Origin: Phycisphaerae bacterium
Lineage (GTDB): Bacteria; Planctomycetota; Phycisphaerae; Sedimentisphaerales; Anaerohalosphaeraceae
Assembly (NCBI GenBank): GCA_012729675.1
Contig: JAAYCR010000005.1
Location: forward strand, 33,871 to 97,870
Direction of reading: 5' to 3'
DNA: 64,000 bases
Made by a program: the position numbers and the translations under genes. Shown here piece by piece: positions 1 through 9,180 of this stretch (the stretch's first letter is position 1; each line of letters begins with the position of its first letter). A model generated the notes under the pieces. That model was not told where the DNA came from. It did not search any database and was given only the letters and a program-made list of their open reading frames with translations.

Positions 1-7
1 TTGTCGG

Positions 8-1768
8 TCAGGCAGGCTGCGGGGCGTCCGTTGAACGGGCGAACACGAATACCAGCACGGTTTCGGCTGTCATCCATGTTGCCAGTGCCAGCACGATTGC
101 CCCGACACCAGCCAAAAGGAAATTTTTGGTCTCGATATAATCAATCTCATTGAGTACCATTGCCCAACCGGTCACGACCAGCATCGCCAGGCAGGGCAGT
201 GCCGTGACCAGGTACTTGACGCCGCCCTTGCGTTTGAGGTACATCGTTATCACCAGCAGCGCCAGCGCCGCCAGCAGTTGATTGACCGTTCCGAACAGCG
301 GCCACAGCACCTTGGCTCCGGTGGCGTCGGCCCCGAAGGAGACCGTTCCGCCCTCGGTCTTGATAAACGCCAGCGCCGCGGCCGACAGCACTGCCAGCGT
401 CGTGGCAACCCATCGCCCGGACAACTTGGGGAGCTTGAAATCCTCGGCCAGCTCGCCGATGACGTACCGCTGAATCCGCACGGCCGTGTCCAGCGTCGTG
501 CCAGCAAACGACGCCACAAACACGCCCATCAGTGCAATGCCCAGCGTCTGGGGGATGCTTAGCGACTGCATAATGTTGGCGGCGCCGCTGATAACCGGCG
601 CCAGATTGTCACTCAAGCCTTTTTCGCCCATCCACGAGGTGTAATAATGCGTCCACGCCTGGTGTCCGTCCATCTCGCCGACGCCCAGACTCAGCCCGGC
701 CGCGATGCACACAATCACCAGCACCGCCAGCGCCCCTTCGATCAGCATCGAGCCGTAGCCGACAAACTGGGCGTCGGTTTCACGGGCGAGCTGCTTGGTG
801 CTGGTGCCCCCTGACACGAGCGAATGAAACCCGCTGATTGCCCCGCAGGCGATAATGACAAACATCATCGGAAACAGCGGCGGCGCATCCGGCCCGGCAG
901 CCTGAATGGCCGGGGCGACCAGCTCAAAGTCCGTCCGGGTCAGTGCCGTTACGGCCACGCCCGCCGCCAGCAGCCCCATCATAATAAACAACTGCCAGGC
1001 GTTGATGTAGTCCCGCGGCTGGAGCAGCACCGTTACCGGCAGCGTCGAGGCGAAAAAGGCATAAATCATCAGCAGAATCGTCCATATCCCCGTCGCGGGT
1101 ATCGGCCACTCCGCCGGGAACTGCGTCGGAAACCAGCCAGTATGCTCGTTCCAGGCGCCCAGCGCGATTGTCCCATACATCAGCGCCACCGCCGCTACGG
1201 TCATCAGTACGACATTGGCGTTCTTTTTGTAGATCGCCCAGCCCAAGCCGACGGCGATGGGAATTTGCAACCAGACTGCCAGCACCGACTGCGGATACAG
1301 ATTGAACACCGTCGCGATGACGACGCCGAACATGGCGATAATAATCAGCAGTGCCAAAAAGACGACCAGAAAGAAGATCAGCCGCACCCGTTTGTTGATG
1401 TAGCGGGCGGCGACCTCGGAGAGGCTCTTGCCCTCGTTACGCAGCGAGACGACCAGTGAACCGAAGTCGTGTACCGCCCCCATCAGGATACAGCCGAAGA
1501 CCACCCACAGCAGCGCCGGCAGCCAGCCCCAGATGATGCCGATGGCCGGTCCGACGATGGGGCCTGTTCCGGCGATTGAGGTAAAATGATGCCCGAAGAC
1601 GATACCTTTTCGCGTCGGCACAAAATCGATCCCGTCCCGTTGTTCATGGCTGGGGACGGGCGCCGCGGCATCCAGCTTAAAAATACGCCGTGCCAGAAAG
1701 CGGCCATACGTATGATACGCGACCCCATACCCCGCAAAACACAACAGCATTAAGAGTAATACGTCCAT
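8..1768 (-). CDS. cstA: CstA-family carbon starvation / peptide-pyruvate transporter
   Basis: Polytopic inner-membrane protein of 586 residues with about 14-16 hydrophobic segments. The CstA N-terminal signature FGHHFTSIAGTGPIVGP lies at residues 58-74 and HDFGSLVVSLRNEGKS at 100-115. The family imports peptides or pyruvate under carbon limitation; which substrate applies here cannot be read from the sequence. It is shorter than the roughly 700-residue E. coli CstA, mainly at the C-terminus, as in many non-enteric homologues. It is the last gene of a four-gene minus-strand run and starts 5 nt after the scpB stop, so it is probably co-transcribed. No strong Shine-Dalgarno precedes the ATG. Confidence 0.93.
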   Translation of the reverse strand: MDVLLLMLLCFAGYGVAYHTYGRFLARRIFKLDAAAPVPSHEQRDGIDFVPTRKGIVFGHHFTSIAGTGPIVGPAIGIIWGWLPALLWVVFGCILMGAVHDFGSLVVSLRNEGKSLSEVAARYINKRVRLIFFLVVFLALLIIIAMFGVVIATVFNLYPQSVLAVWLQIPIAVGLGWAIYKKNANVVLMTVAAVALMYGTIALGAWNEHTGWFPTQFPAEWPIPATGIWTILLMIYAFFASTLPVTVLLQPRDYINAWQLFIMMGLLAAGVAVTALTRTDFELVAPAIQAAGPDAPPLFPMMFVIIACGAISGFHSLVSGGTSTKQLARETDAQFVGYGSMLIEGALAVLVIVCIAAGLSLGVGEMDGHQAWTHYYTSWMGEKGLSDNLAPVISGAANIMQSLSIPQTLGIALMGVFVASFAGTTLDTAVRIQRYVIGELAEDFKLPKLSGRWVATTLAVLSAAALAFIKTEGGTVSFGADATGAKVLWPLFGTVNQLLAALALLVITMYLKRKGGVKYLVTALPCLAMLVVTGWAMVLNEIDYIETKNFLLAGVGAIVLALATWMTAETVLVFVFARSTDAPQPA

Positions 1769-1773
1769 AATGA

Positions 1774-2619
1774 TTATTTCTCAGGGTTTTTGAGTTCCTC
1801 GACTTTCGGCAAATCTTTCAGCGATGCCAGGCCGAAGACATCGAGGAATTTTTTGGTTGTGCCGTAGAGCATCGGGCGGCCGAGGATTTCGGCGCGGCCG
1901 ACGATCTTGACCAGGCCTTTGTACATCAGGTTGCGGATGACCTCGCCGGAGGCAACGCCGCGGATGGCTTCCACGTCGGCGCGGATGATGGGCTGCTTGT
2001 AGGAGACTACGGCCAGCGTCTCCAGCGCCGCCGGGGAGAGTTTGTTGTCGGTGCGGACCTTGATGAGCTTGCTTAGCCACGGGTTAAAGGCCGGCAGCGT
2101 CATCATCTGGAAGCCGCCGGCGATCTTTTCGATGCGAAAGGAAAAGCCGCCTTTTTTGTATTTTCTGTTCAGGTCGCGGACGCACTGGCGAATCTCCTTG
2201 ACCGAGCCGGCCTCGGCGATATCCACCAGCCGCTTGGGGGTGAGCGGCTCGTCGCTGGCAAACAGCACCGCCTCGATGACCGTTTCCAGCGTCGTCTCGT
2301 ACTCCTCCGGCTCCAGCGGCTCAATGTCCGCGTCCGTCTCCTCCTCGTCGTCGTCGGTCGGGCTGTTTGTCGCATCCGCTTGGACGTGTTCATTTGCTTC
2401 CAGGCTTAAGCCTGAACTCCCAGCGAATTCGTCCGCAATGGCCGGTTTTTGCAGCGGGGCGTCATCGGCCACAAACTCCACCGGCTGGGCATCCGACACA
2501 GGCGCTGTCGGGGTGGCACCTTCAAGCGCAGCTCGTGGGTGCAGCGATTCGGCCTGCGCCTCATCGGCAAGGCTTTGTTCTAATTTATTGTCTTTATAAT
2601 CCTGTTCTTCGTCCTGCAT
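1774..2619 (-). CDS. scpB: Segregation and condensation protein ScpB
   Basis: 281-residue kleisin-associated winged-helix protein that works with ScpA and SMC in chromosome condensation. The first ~105 residues are an acidic, low-complexity extension with runs of D and E. The two winged-helix domains span about 108-265 and include the hallmark LSPAALETLAVVSYKQP (194-210), followed by the usual IRADVEAIRGV. The reading frame stays open further upstream, but the ATG at 2619 overlaps the NIF3 stop by one base (TGATG), which fixes the start by translational coupling. No scpA or smc gene is in the window. Confidence 0.9.
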   Translation of the reverse strand: MQDEEQDYKDNKLEQSLADEAQAESLHPRAALEGATPTAPVSDAQPVEFVADDAPLQKPAIADEFAGSSGLSLEANEHVQADATNSPTDDDEEETDADIEPLEPEEYETTLETVIEAVLFASDEPLTPKRLVDIAEAGSVKEIRQCVRDLNRKYKKGGFSFRIEKIAGGFQMMTLPAFNPWLSKLIKVRTDNKLSPAALETLAVVSYKQPIIRADVEAIRGVASGEVIRNLMYKGLVKIVGRAEILGRPMLYGTTKKFLDVFGLASLKDLPKVEELKNPEK

Positions 2620-3731
2620 CAGACTTGTTTCCACGTGAAGGGGTCGGCGTCTTTTTGACTGACCCGTATTATGACACCGTTGAGCTGTTTTTTCAATGTT
2701 TTTGCTAAATTTTTCAGGGCGAACCGCTCCGAGACGGTGTGCGACAGGCAAATGCAGGTCAGCCCGGCCTCTTGTGCGGCCAGGGCCTGATGGTGTTTCA
2801 GCTCGCCGGTCAGGTACAGGTCGCAGCCGGCGGCGATGACGGTGTCGAGGATCTTGCCGCACGAGCCGGCACAGACGGCGGCCTTGCGGATGGTGCGTTT
2901 GGCCGGGCCGATGAGGCCGACGGCGCGGGTGCCGGTTGCGGTTTTTATGGCTTTTACAATGGCGTCAAGTGAGGTCGGCTTTTTGAGATGGCCCATCCGC
3001 CCCAGGCCGAGCTTGTTCTCGACATCGCAGTGCCGGAATACGTCAAAGGCGGGCGTTTCGTAGGGGTGTGCAGCCCGCAGGGCGGCGATGACGGCGGCCG
3101 TTTTGTCGGCGGCGACGACCGTTTCCAGCCGGATTTCGCTGACCCGCTCCAGCGTGCCGCGCTTGCCGATAGCGGGGTTGGCCCCTTCCAGCGGCAAAAA
3201 TGTCCCCACGCCCTCGGCCATAAACCCGCAGTGGGAATACTGGCCGATGGCCCCGGCCCCGGCGGCGTACAGGGCCTCGGCCACCGCATTGACCGCATCG
3301 TGCGGGACGAAGGTAATGACCTTATACTGCGGCCCGGCGGGGTCTGCGACATAATCGCCGATGGGTTTGGCGTCCTGCAGCGGCAAAATCGCCGCCAGCG
3401 CGTCGTTGATGCCCCCCGCGGCGGTATCCAGCGCGGTGTGAATCGAAAAAACGCCGATATTCGCCCGGATCAGCTCATAAATCGCCGCTGTCGGCCCGTC
3501 GGCGGTGATGCGCTTTAACCCATCCCAAATCACGGGATGATAGGCCAAAATCAGGTCGGCCTTGAACCGTTTGGCCTCGGTCGCGACCGCCCGCGTCGTA
3601 TCAATCGTCAGCAAAATCCGCTGGATGTTCCGCGTCGGGTCGCCGACCAGAAAGCCGACGTTGTCCCAGTCCTGCGCCAGCGCCAGCGGCGCAACCGCTT
3701 CCACCGCCCGGCGAATCTGTTCGAGTTTCAT
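2619..3731 (-). CDS. NIF3-like dinuclear metal centre protein (GTP cyclohydrolase I type 2 homologue)
   Basis: 370-residue NIF3/DUF34 protein. It has the N-terminal DWDNVG motif (21-26), the metal-binding YHP (64-66) and HTALD (98-102), and the C-terminal TGELKHH and LSHTVSERF motifs that complete the dinuclear site. The length matches the long bacterial form with an inserted PII-like middle domain. The biochemical role of the family is unsettled; annotation as GTP cyclohydrolase is by homology only. Its ATG overlaps the upstream gene's stop by four bases (ATGA) and its own stop overlaps scpB. Confidence 0.92.
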   Translation of the reverse strand: MKLEQIRRAVEAVAPLALAQDWDNVGFLVGDPTRNIQRILLTIDTTRAVATEAKRFKADLILAYHPVIWDGLKRITADGPTAAIYELIRANIGVFSIHTALDTAAGGINDALAAILPLQDAKPIGDYVADPAGPQYKVITFVPHDAVNAVAEALYAAGAGAIGQYSHCGFMAEGVGTFLPLEGANPAIGKRGTLERVSEIRLETVVAADKTAAVIAALRAAHPYETPAFDVFRHCDVENKLGLGRMGHLKKPTSLDAIVKAIKTATGTRAVGLIGPAKRTIRKAAVCAGSCGKILDTVIAAGCDLYLTGELKHHQALAAQEAGLTCICLSHTVSERFALKNLAKTLKKQLNGVIIRVSQKDADPFTWKQV

Positions 3732-4519
3732 TGCATGCTTCTTTCAAATGTTGTGGTTTGCATTCGCTGTTCCCTTAATTCTTCAAAGCCAAATGGCAGC
3801 CAGAATTTCATCGCTGGATCGGGTACACTCGGACTATAATAATAGACTACCATCTCCGAACCATCATCGGAAATAAAAATTGCACTGGCATAACCATGGA
3901 CATTACCGGTTTCAAACGCTAAGACCTTACAATCAGTATTAATTTGAATCGGGGCGTATATGAAATAGAACATTACTGCCGCAAGATCAGCTTCTCTGTA
4001 TTCATCGAACGAGTTGTTTTCAAGTTTCTTGAAATCTTCTTCAAATAGCGGCAGCGAAAGATGATATTTCCAGCCGTTGGCTTCCGCAAAATCTATGATT
4101 TCCTGTGCTTGAAATGAGCCGGGTTCTGTGCGATAGTGAATTGCACCGTGGCGGACAAGTATAAATGTGTTTTGACTTTGAATATCGACGATTGCTTCCT
4201 TTTTGAAATCCAGCCAGAAAGCAGCCTGAGAGCATGCTCTCTTGAATTTGTAAACATTGAGCGGGGGAGGTATTGAACCCGGCGGCGTGAAGGTTATGAA
4301 GGCAAAAAGTAAAAGAATCAGCGATACACAGGTAATCAGTATTCCGTAGAGGCTGCGCTTGCGCCGTTTTTTTGAGACAAGCCCTAGTAGACAGACAATC
4401 AGAGACGGCAGTGCCGTTATGCCCAGTGTTGGCAAAACTGTCAACGAAAGCACCAGTCCCGCAAGACCGTGTTTATTGGTGTTTTCTTGACCTGTTATAG
4501 TTGTATTGGCATTGAGCAT
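3728..4519 (-). CDS. Membrane protein of unknown function
   Basis: About 263 residues from the ATG at 4519; a TTG at 4537 would add six residues, and neither has a clear Shine-Dalgarno. Two hydrophobic segments near the N-terminus (about residues 18-48 and 58-80) are separated by a basic KKRRKR loop, as in small membrane-anchored Planctomycetota proteins. A soluble domain of about 170 residues follows, with no motif I recognise. The C-terminus overlaps the NIF3 start (ATGA), so it is the first gene of the operon. Base composition is lower in GC than its neighbours. Confidence 0.7.
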   Translation of the reverse strand: MLNANTTITGQENTNKHGLAGLVLSLTVLPTLGITALPSLIVCLLGLVSKKRRKRSLYGILITCVSLILLLFAFITFTPPGSIPPPLNVYKFKRACSQAAFWLDFKKEAIVDIQSQNTFILVRHGAIHYRTEPGSFQAQEIIDFAEANGWKYHLSLPLFEEDFKKLENNSFDEYREADLAAVMFYFIYAPIQINTDCKVLAFETGNVHGYASAIFISDDGSEMVVYYYSPSVPDPAMKFWLPFGFEELREQRMQTTTFERSMQ

Positions 4520-4656
4520 TGGCTTAATACAAGACAAATTGGACTAAATTTAAGATTCAATGGCATTTTCCGTAATTATAGCCATCAAATGACTTTTCGC
4601 AAAATGCAATTTTGGTGGCGAGAACGGGCGGGGTGCGATAAATAGGGGAAATTGTT

Positions 4657-4683
4657 TTGACAATAATATAGGAACATTATACG
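4657..4683 (+). promoter_or_regulatory. Candidate sigma-70 promoter for the ABC transporter genes
   Basis: TTGACA at 4657-4662 is followed by TATACG at 4678-4683 with a short 15-nt spacer. The region is A+T-rich and lies 66 nt before the ATP-binding protein. The short leader contains the inverted repeats GGGC...GCCC and GATAGCTATC. Confidence 0.45.
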
Positions 4684-4748
4684 GTTATGGGCATAGGAAG
4701 TGCCCTGGAAAGCGATAGCTATCCGACTCTTTATGGAAGGGACAGATA

Positions 4749-5690
4749 ATGGGTATTGTTCAATTGAAGGCCATCCGAAAGGAATTTTCCTCCTTGGTGG
4801 CAGTCGATGACGTGTCGTTTGAAGCCGAGGCGGGTCAGGTGGTTGGGCTGATCGGACCTAACGGGGCGGGCAAGACGACGTTGCTGCGAATGCTGGCGAC
4901 CTTGCTGGTGCCGACGGATGGAACAGCGACGGTATGCGGGGCGGATCTGCGAAAACAACCTCTTTCGATTCGGCGAAACATCGGCTACCTGCCGGACTTT
5001 TTCAATCTGTATCCCGACCTGACGCTGCGGGAATGCCTGGACTTTTTTGCACGGGCCTATCATGTGCCGTCACAACAGGTGGCCGGTCGCGTGGATGCCG
5101 CACTCAAGACAGTATCGCTCGAAAGCAAAAAGGACAGCCAGATTCGGCACCTTTCGCGGGGTATGGTTCAACGGCTGGGGCTGGCGACGCTGCTGGTACG
5201 CGAGCCGTCGGTGCTGCTGCTGGATGAACCGGCTTCGGGGCTGGACCCGATGGCGCGGATACAGCTTCGGGACATCCTGCGGCGGCTGGCACAGGAAGGC
5301 AAGACCATCCTCATCTCGTCGCACATTCTGACGGAACTATCGGGGTTCTGCACGCATATCGCGATTATGAACGCCGGGCGGCTGGTGATGTACGGCAGCG
5401 TCGAGGAGATCGAACGTCAGATCGCCGGCCAGCAGGCGGTCGTCGTCAAGGTACTCGGCGACACCGCTCAGGCCGAGCGGATTTTGCGGGGCCTGCCGTC
5501 GGTTGAGGCGGTGGCCGCGTCTGACCATACGTTTACGCTCACCTGCGGGGGCGGGCCGGAGGTCGTGGCCGAGATCAATCGTTCGCTCGTCACCGGGGGC
5601 GTCGGAGTGGTCGAACTGGCCCGGCACAAGACCAGTCTGGAAGAGCTGTTTATGACGCTGTCCATCGAAAAAAATCTGCACATCAGTTGA
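4749..5690 (+). CDS. ABC transporter ATP-binding protein (ABC-2 exporter type)
   Basis: 313-residue nucleotide-binding subunit. Walker A GPNGAGKT is at 36-43, the signature motif LSRGM at 135-139, Walker B VLLLDE at 155-160 and the switch histidine H192 in SSHIL. The C-terminal ~90 residues form the domain typical of drug, Na+ or gliding-type exporters. GGGA lies 4-7 nt before the ATG. It is followed 12 nt later by a membrane protein, so the two probably form one exporter. The substrate is not evident. Confidence 0.93.
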   Translation: MGIVQLKAIRKEFSSLVAVDDVSFEAEAGQVVGLIGPNGAGKTTLLRMLATLLVPTDGTATVCGADLRKQPLSIRRNIGYLPDFFNLYPDLTLRECLDFFARAYHVPSQQVAGRVDAALKTVSLESKKDSQIRHLSRGMVQRLGLATLLVREPSVLLLDEPASGLDPMARIQLRDILRRLAQEGKTILISSHILTELSGFCTHIAIMNAGRLVMYGSVEEIERQIAGQQAVVVKVLGDTAQAERILRGLPSVEAVAASDHTFTLTCGGGPEVVAEINRSLVTGGVGVVELARHKTSLEELFMTLSIEKNLHIS

Positions 5691-5702
5691 CAGGAGGCCG
5701 CC

Positions 5703-7160
5703 ATGTGCGCCAATCCGATTATTCGTCGTTACCGTTTCAGCCAGCTTCGCCCGCAGCAGGTGTGGGTGTTCGGGGCGCTCTATGTGTGCGTCGCGCTGCT
5801 GATTTTGTTTATCAACAGCTCGATTTATCGCTATGGCGAAGGGGCCTATACAACGCTGACGGAACTGTACAAGGGGCTGTTCGTTCAGTTTGCGATTCTG
5901 GAGGTGTTTATGCTTTGGCTGCTGTGTCCGGCCAACTGTTCGAACGTCGTGGCGCGCGAAATTGCGGACAAATCGTTCGACTTTTTCCGGATGCTGCCGA
6001 TCCGCGCCGGCCAGAAGGCGGTCGGAATACTGGTCGGGCGCAACCTGCTCTGTCTGATCATCGCGACGGTCAATCTGGGGCTGTGTCTGGCGTTCGGGTT
6101 TGCCGGCGGCATCCCGGCTGCGTTGATGCTGCAGATGATGGCTGTGCTGGCGTCGGTTACGGCAGCGCTCAATCTCGTGTCGCTGCTGTTTTCGGTGCTG
6201 TCGTATAAGAAGTCCAAGGCACACAGCTCAATTCCGCTGGTGCTGATCGTCGGGCTGTTTACATTCGGTCCGCTGATGGGGATGATGAGGACAACTGTAG
6301 GCGGCGGCCAAATCGAAACCTATCCTGCGTTTTTCTACGGGGCTGCAATGCCGGTGCTGTACCTGGTTTCATGCTGCACGCTCTTTGTCGCGGCGTGGGC
6401 CTACATTGGGTTGCTGCGGCGCTTTACGCGGGAGTACGAAGCGCTGTTTAGCCGGGTGGGAGCGGGGTTGTTTATGCTGACGTTTATGGTCGTGCTGTGC
6501 GGGTTGTTTTATGTCTATTTGCTGGGGCCGGACGGTCATCGTATCGTTTGGGGGGTTTGGTTGTCGGGGCTATTACTTGTGGGGATTGTGCCGCTGTTTG
6601 CCATACGAAGTTTTGACCGGTATTTGGAAATCAGCCGCACCGCCCATCGGGCCACTGGACTTTTCTGGCGATTGCTGGTCAACTCCAACATTGTCGGAGG
6701 TCTGGTATTATTTGTTATCTGGCTGGTGTTTGCAATTGCGGCCGGCCTGACGGCCAAGGCGGATAGGGTTGATTTTCTGTGGCTGTCGATCATTACCTTC
6801 AGTGCATTGTTGGTGATTTTGGCATTGATCGAGACATACGCGCTCTGGCAGCCGCGGAATGATAAAATCGGCTATTTGCTGGGCTTTTTGGCGATTCTGT
6901 ATTGTGTGCTGCCCTTTATCCTGGGGGCAATTTTTGAAAACGAAACCTTATTTCTTTTTAGTCCGCTGGGAATAGTGGGTATATTGGATGGAGGCTACGA
7001 CGCGACCGTGTTGTTAATGCCGCTCTTCTTTAACCTGATCTGCCTGCTGCCGCTGGGTATCCTCATCGGTAAACGGTACTATGATTTGGTCTGCATTCGG
7101 ACGCAGATCGGTTCTCTCGCTGCCCACGGAGCAGATCCATCAAGCGTCCCACTCAATTGA
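5703..7160 (+). CDS. ABC-2 type transporter permease-like membrane protein
   Basis: 485 residues with about 12 predicted membrane segments and short loops, consistent with a fused permease partner of the upstream ATPase. No sequence motif identifies the substrate. The start codon follows AGGAGG at 5692-5697 by 5 nt. It ends 28 nt from the convergent Nudix gene. The pairing with the ATPase is inferred from spacing and topology. Confidence 0.8.
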   Translation: MCANPIIRRYRFSQLRPQQVWVFGALYVCVALLILFINSSIYRYGEGAYTTLTELYKGLFVQFAILEVFMLWLLCPANCSNVVAREIADKSFDFFRMLPIRAGQKAVGILVGRNLLCLIIATVNLGLCLAFGFAGGIPAALMLQMMAVLASVTAALNLVSLLFSVLSYKKSKAHSSIPLVLIVGLFTFGPLMGMMRTTVGGGQIETYPAFFYGAAMPVLYLVSCCTLFVAAWAYIGLLRRFTREYEALFSRVGAGLFMLTFMVVLCGLFYVYLLGPDGHRIVWGVWLSGLLLVGIVPLFAIRSFDRYLEISRTAHRATGLFWRLLVNSNIVGGLVLFVIWLVFAIAAGLTAKADRVDFLWLSIITFSALLVILALIETYALWQPRNDKIGYLLGFLAILYCVLPFILGAIFENETLFLFSPLGIVGILDGGYDATVLLMPLFFNLICLLPLGILIGKRYYDLVCIRTQIGSLAAHGADPSSVPLN

Positions 7161-7188
7161 TCACTGCACAAGAGAATGAACGGGCAGC

Positions 7189-7815
7189 TTAGAGCGGGGC
7201 GGCGTTTCCCAGCGTTGTCAGGCCGTCCAGGCAAAGCTGCGCCCAGGTCTCCATCGTGTCGCGTTCGGCCAGCAGTTCTTCGGGGGTCATAAACGCCATC
7301 TGCGTGATCATCTGCTCACGTTTTTCGACGGCCTCGCTGTTCAGCGTCCAGATGTGCACGACGCCCAGATGCACCGCCCCGACGGCGTTGGAGTCGTCGT
7401 TAATCAGCGCGGCGATGCGGTCGGTGTAGCCGGCTTTGACGTGAATTTCCTCCTCGACTTCGCGCTGCACGGCGTTTAGATACGTCTCGCGAAAATCGCC
7501 GAACAGGGCCATGTCATCGACGGGGTTGATGTGGCCGCCGATGCCGATGGAGCGATTGCCGACCAGCCGCGTTTCACCGGCCCGCTTGCCGCGGACGTAG
7601 CTAAGGATTTTGCCGTTGCAGCACAGAAGGACATACGAAATCAATTGCTTGAAATTCGGATCGTTTTCGGCCTCAACGCGCGGTATAAACCGGGCCGTGC
7701 CGGGGGCAAACAACCGCGCCAGCCGATGTTCCACATCAAAGGCAAGCCCCTGAAACATCCCCGTTTCTTCCAGTACCGACCGTTTGACCACCAATACCTG
7801 TTCATTCTGTGCCAT
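7189..7815 (-). CDS. Nudix-family hydrolase
   Basis: 208 residues. A Nudix-like core is visible: a glycine at about 93-94 (GIGGH) and REVEEEI (118-124) match the GX5EX7REUXEEXGU logic, but with an expanded spacing between the glycine and REVEEE (GGHINPVDDMALFGDFRE). This resembles the group annotated as predicted MutT-like phosphoesterase (COG4112-like). Such enzymes cleave nucleoside diphosphate-X bonds; the substrate is unknown. It is convergent with the ABC genes and divergent from ribF. Confidence 0.8.
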   Translation of the reverse strand: MAQNEQVLVVKRSVLEETGMFQGLAFDVEHRLARLFAPGTARFIPRVEAENDPNFKQLISYVLLCCNGKILSYVRGKRAGETRLVGNRSIGIGGHINPVDDMALFGDFRETYLNAVQREVEEEIHVKAGYTDRIAALINDDSNAVGAVHLGVVHIWTLNSEAVEKREQMITQMAFMTPEELLAERDTMETWAQLCLDGLTTLGNAAPL

Positions 7816-7956
7816 GCTGTCTCCGTATAGCGCTGCGATTCTGTTTTGTGCGTACTGTATCGCAGGCTCGGAGTGGGGTCAAGGAGGAAAAACACGCTCT
7901 CTGTGAATCCGGTTATCCCGCTTTTGGGAGCAACAGGCGGTTTGGGTTCGGTTTTC

Positions 7957-7974
7957 CTTCGCCGGCAGGCGAAG
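7957..7974. repeat. GC hairpin in the Nudix-ribF divergent gap
   Basis: CTTCGCC and GGCGAAG form a 7-bp stem around a GGCA loop. No T-run follows, so it is not an intrinsic terminator. It may belong to the short palindromes scattered through the window's gene gaps. Confidence 0.6.
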
Positions 7975-8026
7975 TAAAATGTTGCCGAGCGGCTGTTGGG
8001 GCGGTATGATGACAGGTTTGGGAATA

Positions 8027-9007
8027 ATGAGCACTATGCGTACCATTGAGGATATTCAGGATATTGGACGGCTGCCGCGGGGGCTGGTGTTGACCATCGG
8101 CAACTTTGACGGGCTGCACCGGGGGCATCAGGCGATCCTGGCCGCGGCCAAAAAAGCCGCCGCCGAGCGACAGGCCCACGTTGCGGTGATGACCTTCGAC
8201 CCGCATCCGTTGGCGATCCTGCGGCCGGAGAAGGTGCCGGGGGTCTTGACGTCGCTGCCGCAGAAGTTGCGGCTGTTTCAGGCGGCGGGCATCGACTATA
8301 CGATTGTGATTCGGGACAGCTTAAGTCTGTTAAATCTGTCGCCGGCGGATTTTGTGGACGACTTTCTGATGTCGCACCTGTCGCCGTCGGTCGTCGTGGA
8401 AGGGCCGAATTTCACCTTCGGCTACGGACGCAGCGGCACGGTCCAGACGCTGCGGACACTCGGTGCTGACCGGGGCTTTTCGGTGGTCGAGGTGCCTTTT
8501 ACCGAGGTGCGGCTGGGCAAAGAACGCCGCGCGATGACCTGTTCCAGTTCGCTGATTCGCGGAATGCTCGAAGAGGGCAATGTGTATGCCGCCGCTCAGT
8601 TGCTGAGCCGTCCGTATCGGCTGATGGGAGAGGTGGTCGTCGGGCGCGGCATCGGCCGAACGCTGGGCTTTCCGACTGCCAATGTCCACCCCGCGCAGCA
8701 GATGCTGCCGGGCGAGGGCGTCTATGCGGGGTATGCGGTCATCGGCGCAACGTTCGAGGAGGTCTGCTTCGGCGGGCTGCGTCGCCCGGCGGCACTGAGC
8801 ATCGGCCGGGCCAAGACGTTTGTCACCGAACACCCGCTACTGCTGGAAGCGCATCTGCTGGAAGTCAACGTGGAAAATCTCTACGGCAAGTGGGTGGGAC
8901 TGGAGTTTATGGACTGGATTCGCAGCCAGCGGCGGTTTGCGTCGCGCACGCAGTTGATTGACCAGATCGAACAGGACTGCCGCGATGCATTGGCGGTATT
9001 GATATGA
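8027..9007 (+). CDS. ribF: Bifunctional riboflavin kinase / FAD synthetase
   Basis: About 326 residues. The N-terminal FMN adenylyltransferase domain has TIGNFDGLHRGH (23-34), with the HxGH-like nucleotidyl-transfer motif, and TFDPHP near 56-61. The C-terminal flavokinase domain has GRGIGRTLGFPTANV (206-220). It makes FMN and FAD from riboflavin. Starts at 7979, 8006, 8027 and 8036 share the frame; 8027 or 8036 best matches the family's N-terminus, and no candidate has a clear Shine-Dalgarno. Confidence 0.92.
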   Translation: MSTMRTIEDIQDIGRLPRGLVLTIGNFDGLHRGHQAILAAAKKAAAERQAHVAVMTFDPHPLAILRPEKVPGVLTSLPQKLRLFQAAGIDYTIVIRDSLSLLNLSPADFVDDFLMSHLSPSVVVEGPNFTFGYGRSGTVQTLRTLGADRGFSVVEVPFTEVRLGKERRAMTCSSSLIRGMLEEGNVYAAAQLLSRPYRLMGEVVVGRGIGRTLGFPTANVHPAQQMLPGEGVYAGYAVIGATFEEVCFGGLRRPAALSIGRAKTFVTEHPLLLEAHLLEVNVENLYGKWVGLEFMDWIRSQRRFASRTQLIDQIEQDCRDALAVLI

Positions 9008-9139
9008 GGACAAAAGAATTTAAAAATCAAAGTCAAAAAGTTAAAACCACAATTCAAAATGAAAAAATCGAAATCGCATCGTCAGTTTTGAGTTTTACAT
9101 TCGGGCTTTAAATTTTTGATTTTAAACTTAAACTTTTTT
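9008..9139. repeat. A+T-rich dispersed repeat between ribF and nrnA
   Basis: Degenerate runs such as AAAAATCAAAGTCAAAAAG and TTTTAAACTTAAAC fill the gap. The same kind of sequence occurs near 11630-11680 and 27720-27750. No open frame is supported. Confidence 0.5.
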
Positions 9140-9162
9140 GATGGGCTAAAGCCCATCCTACG
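9140..9162. repeat. Palindromic repeat copy 1 (ATGGGC-TAAA-GCCCAT)
   Basis: A 6-bp perfect stem with a TAAA loop followed by CCTACG. The identical 23 bases recur at 18839-18861. Both copies sit just upstream of a start codon (18 nt here). Confidence 0.85.
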
Positions 9163-9180
9163 AAAGGATTTTTCTTAGCG

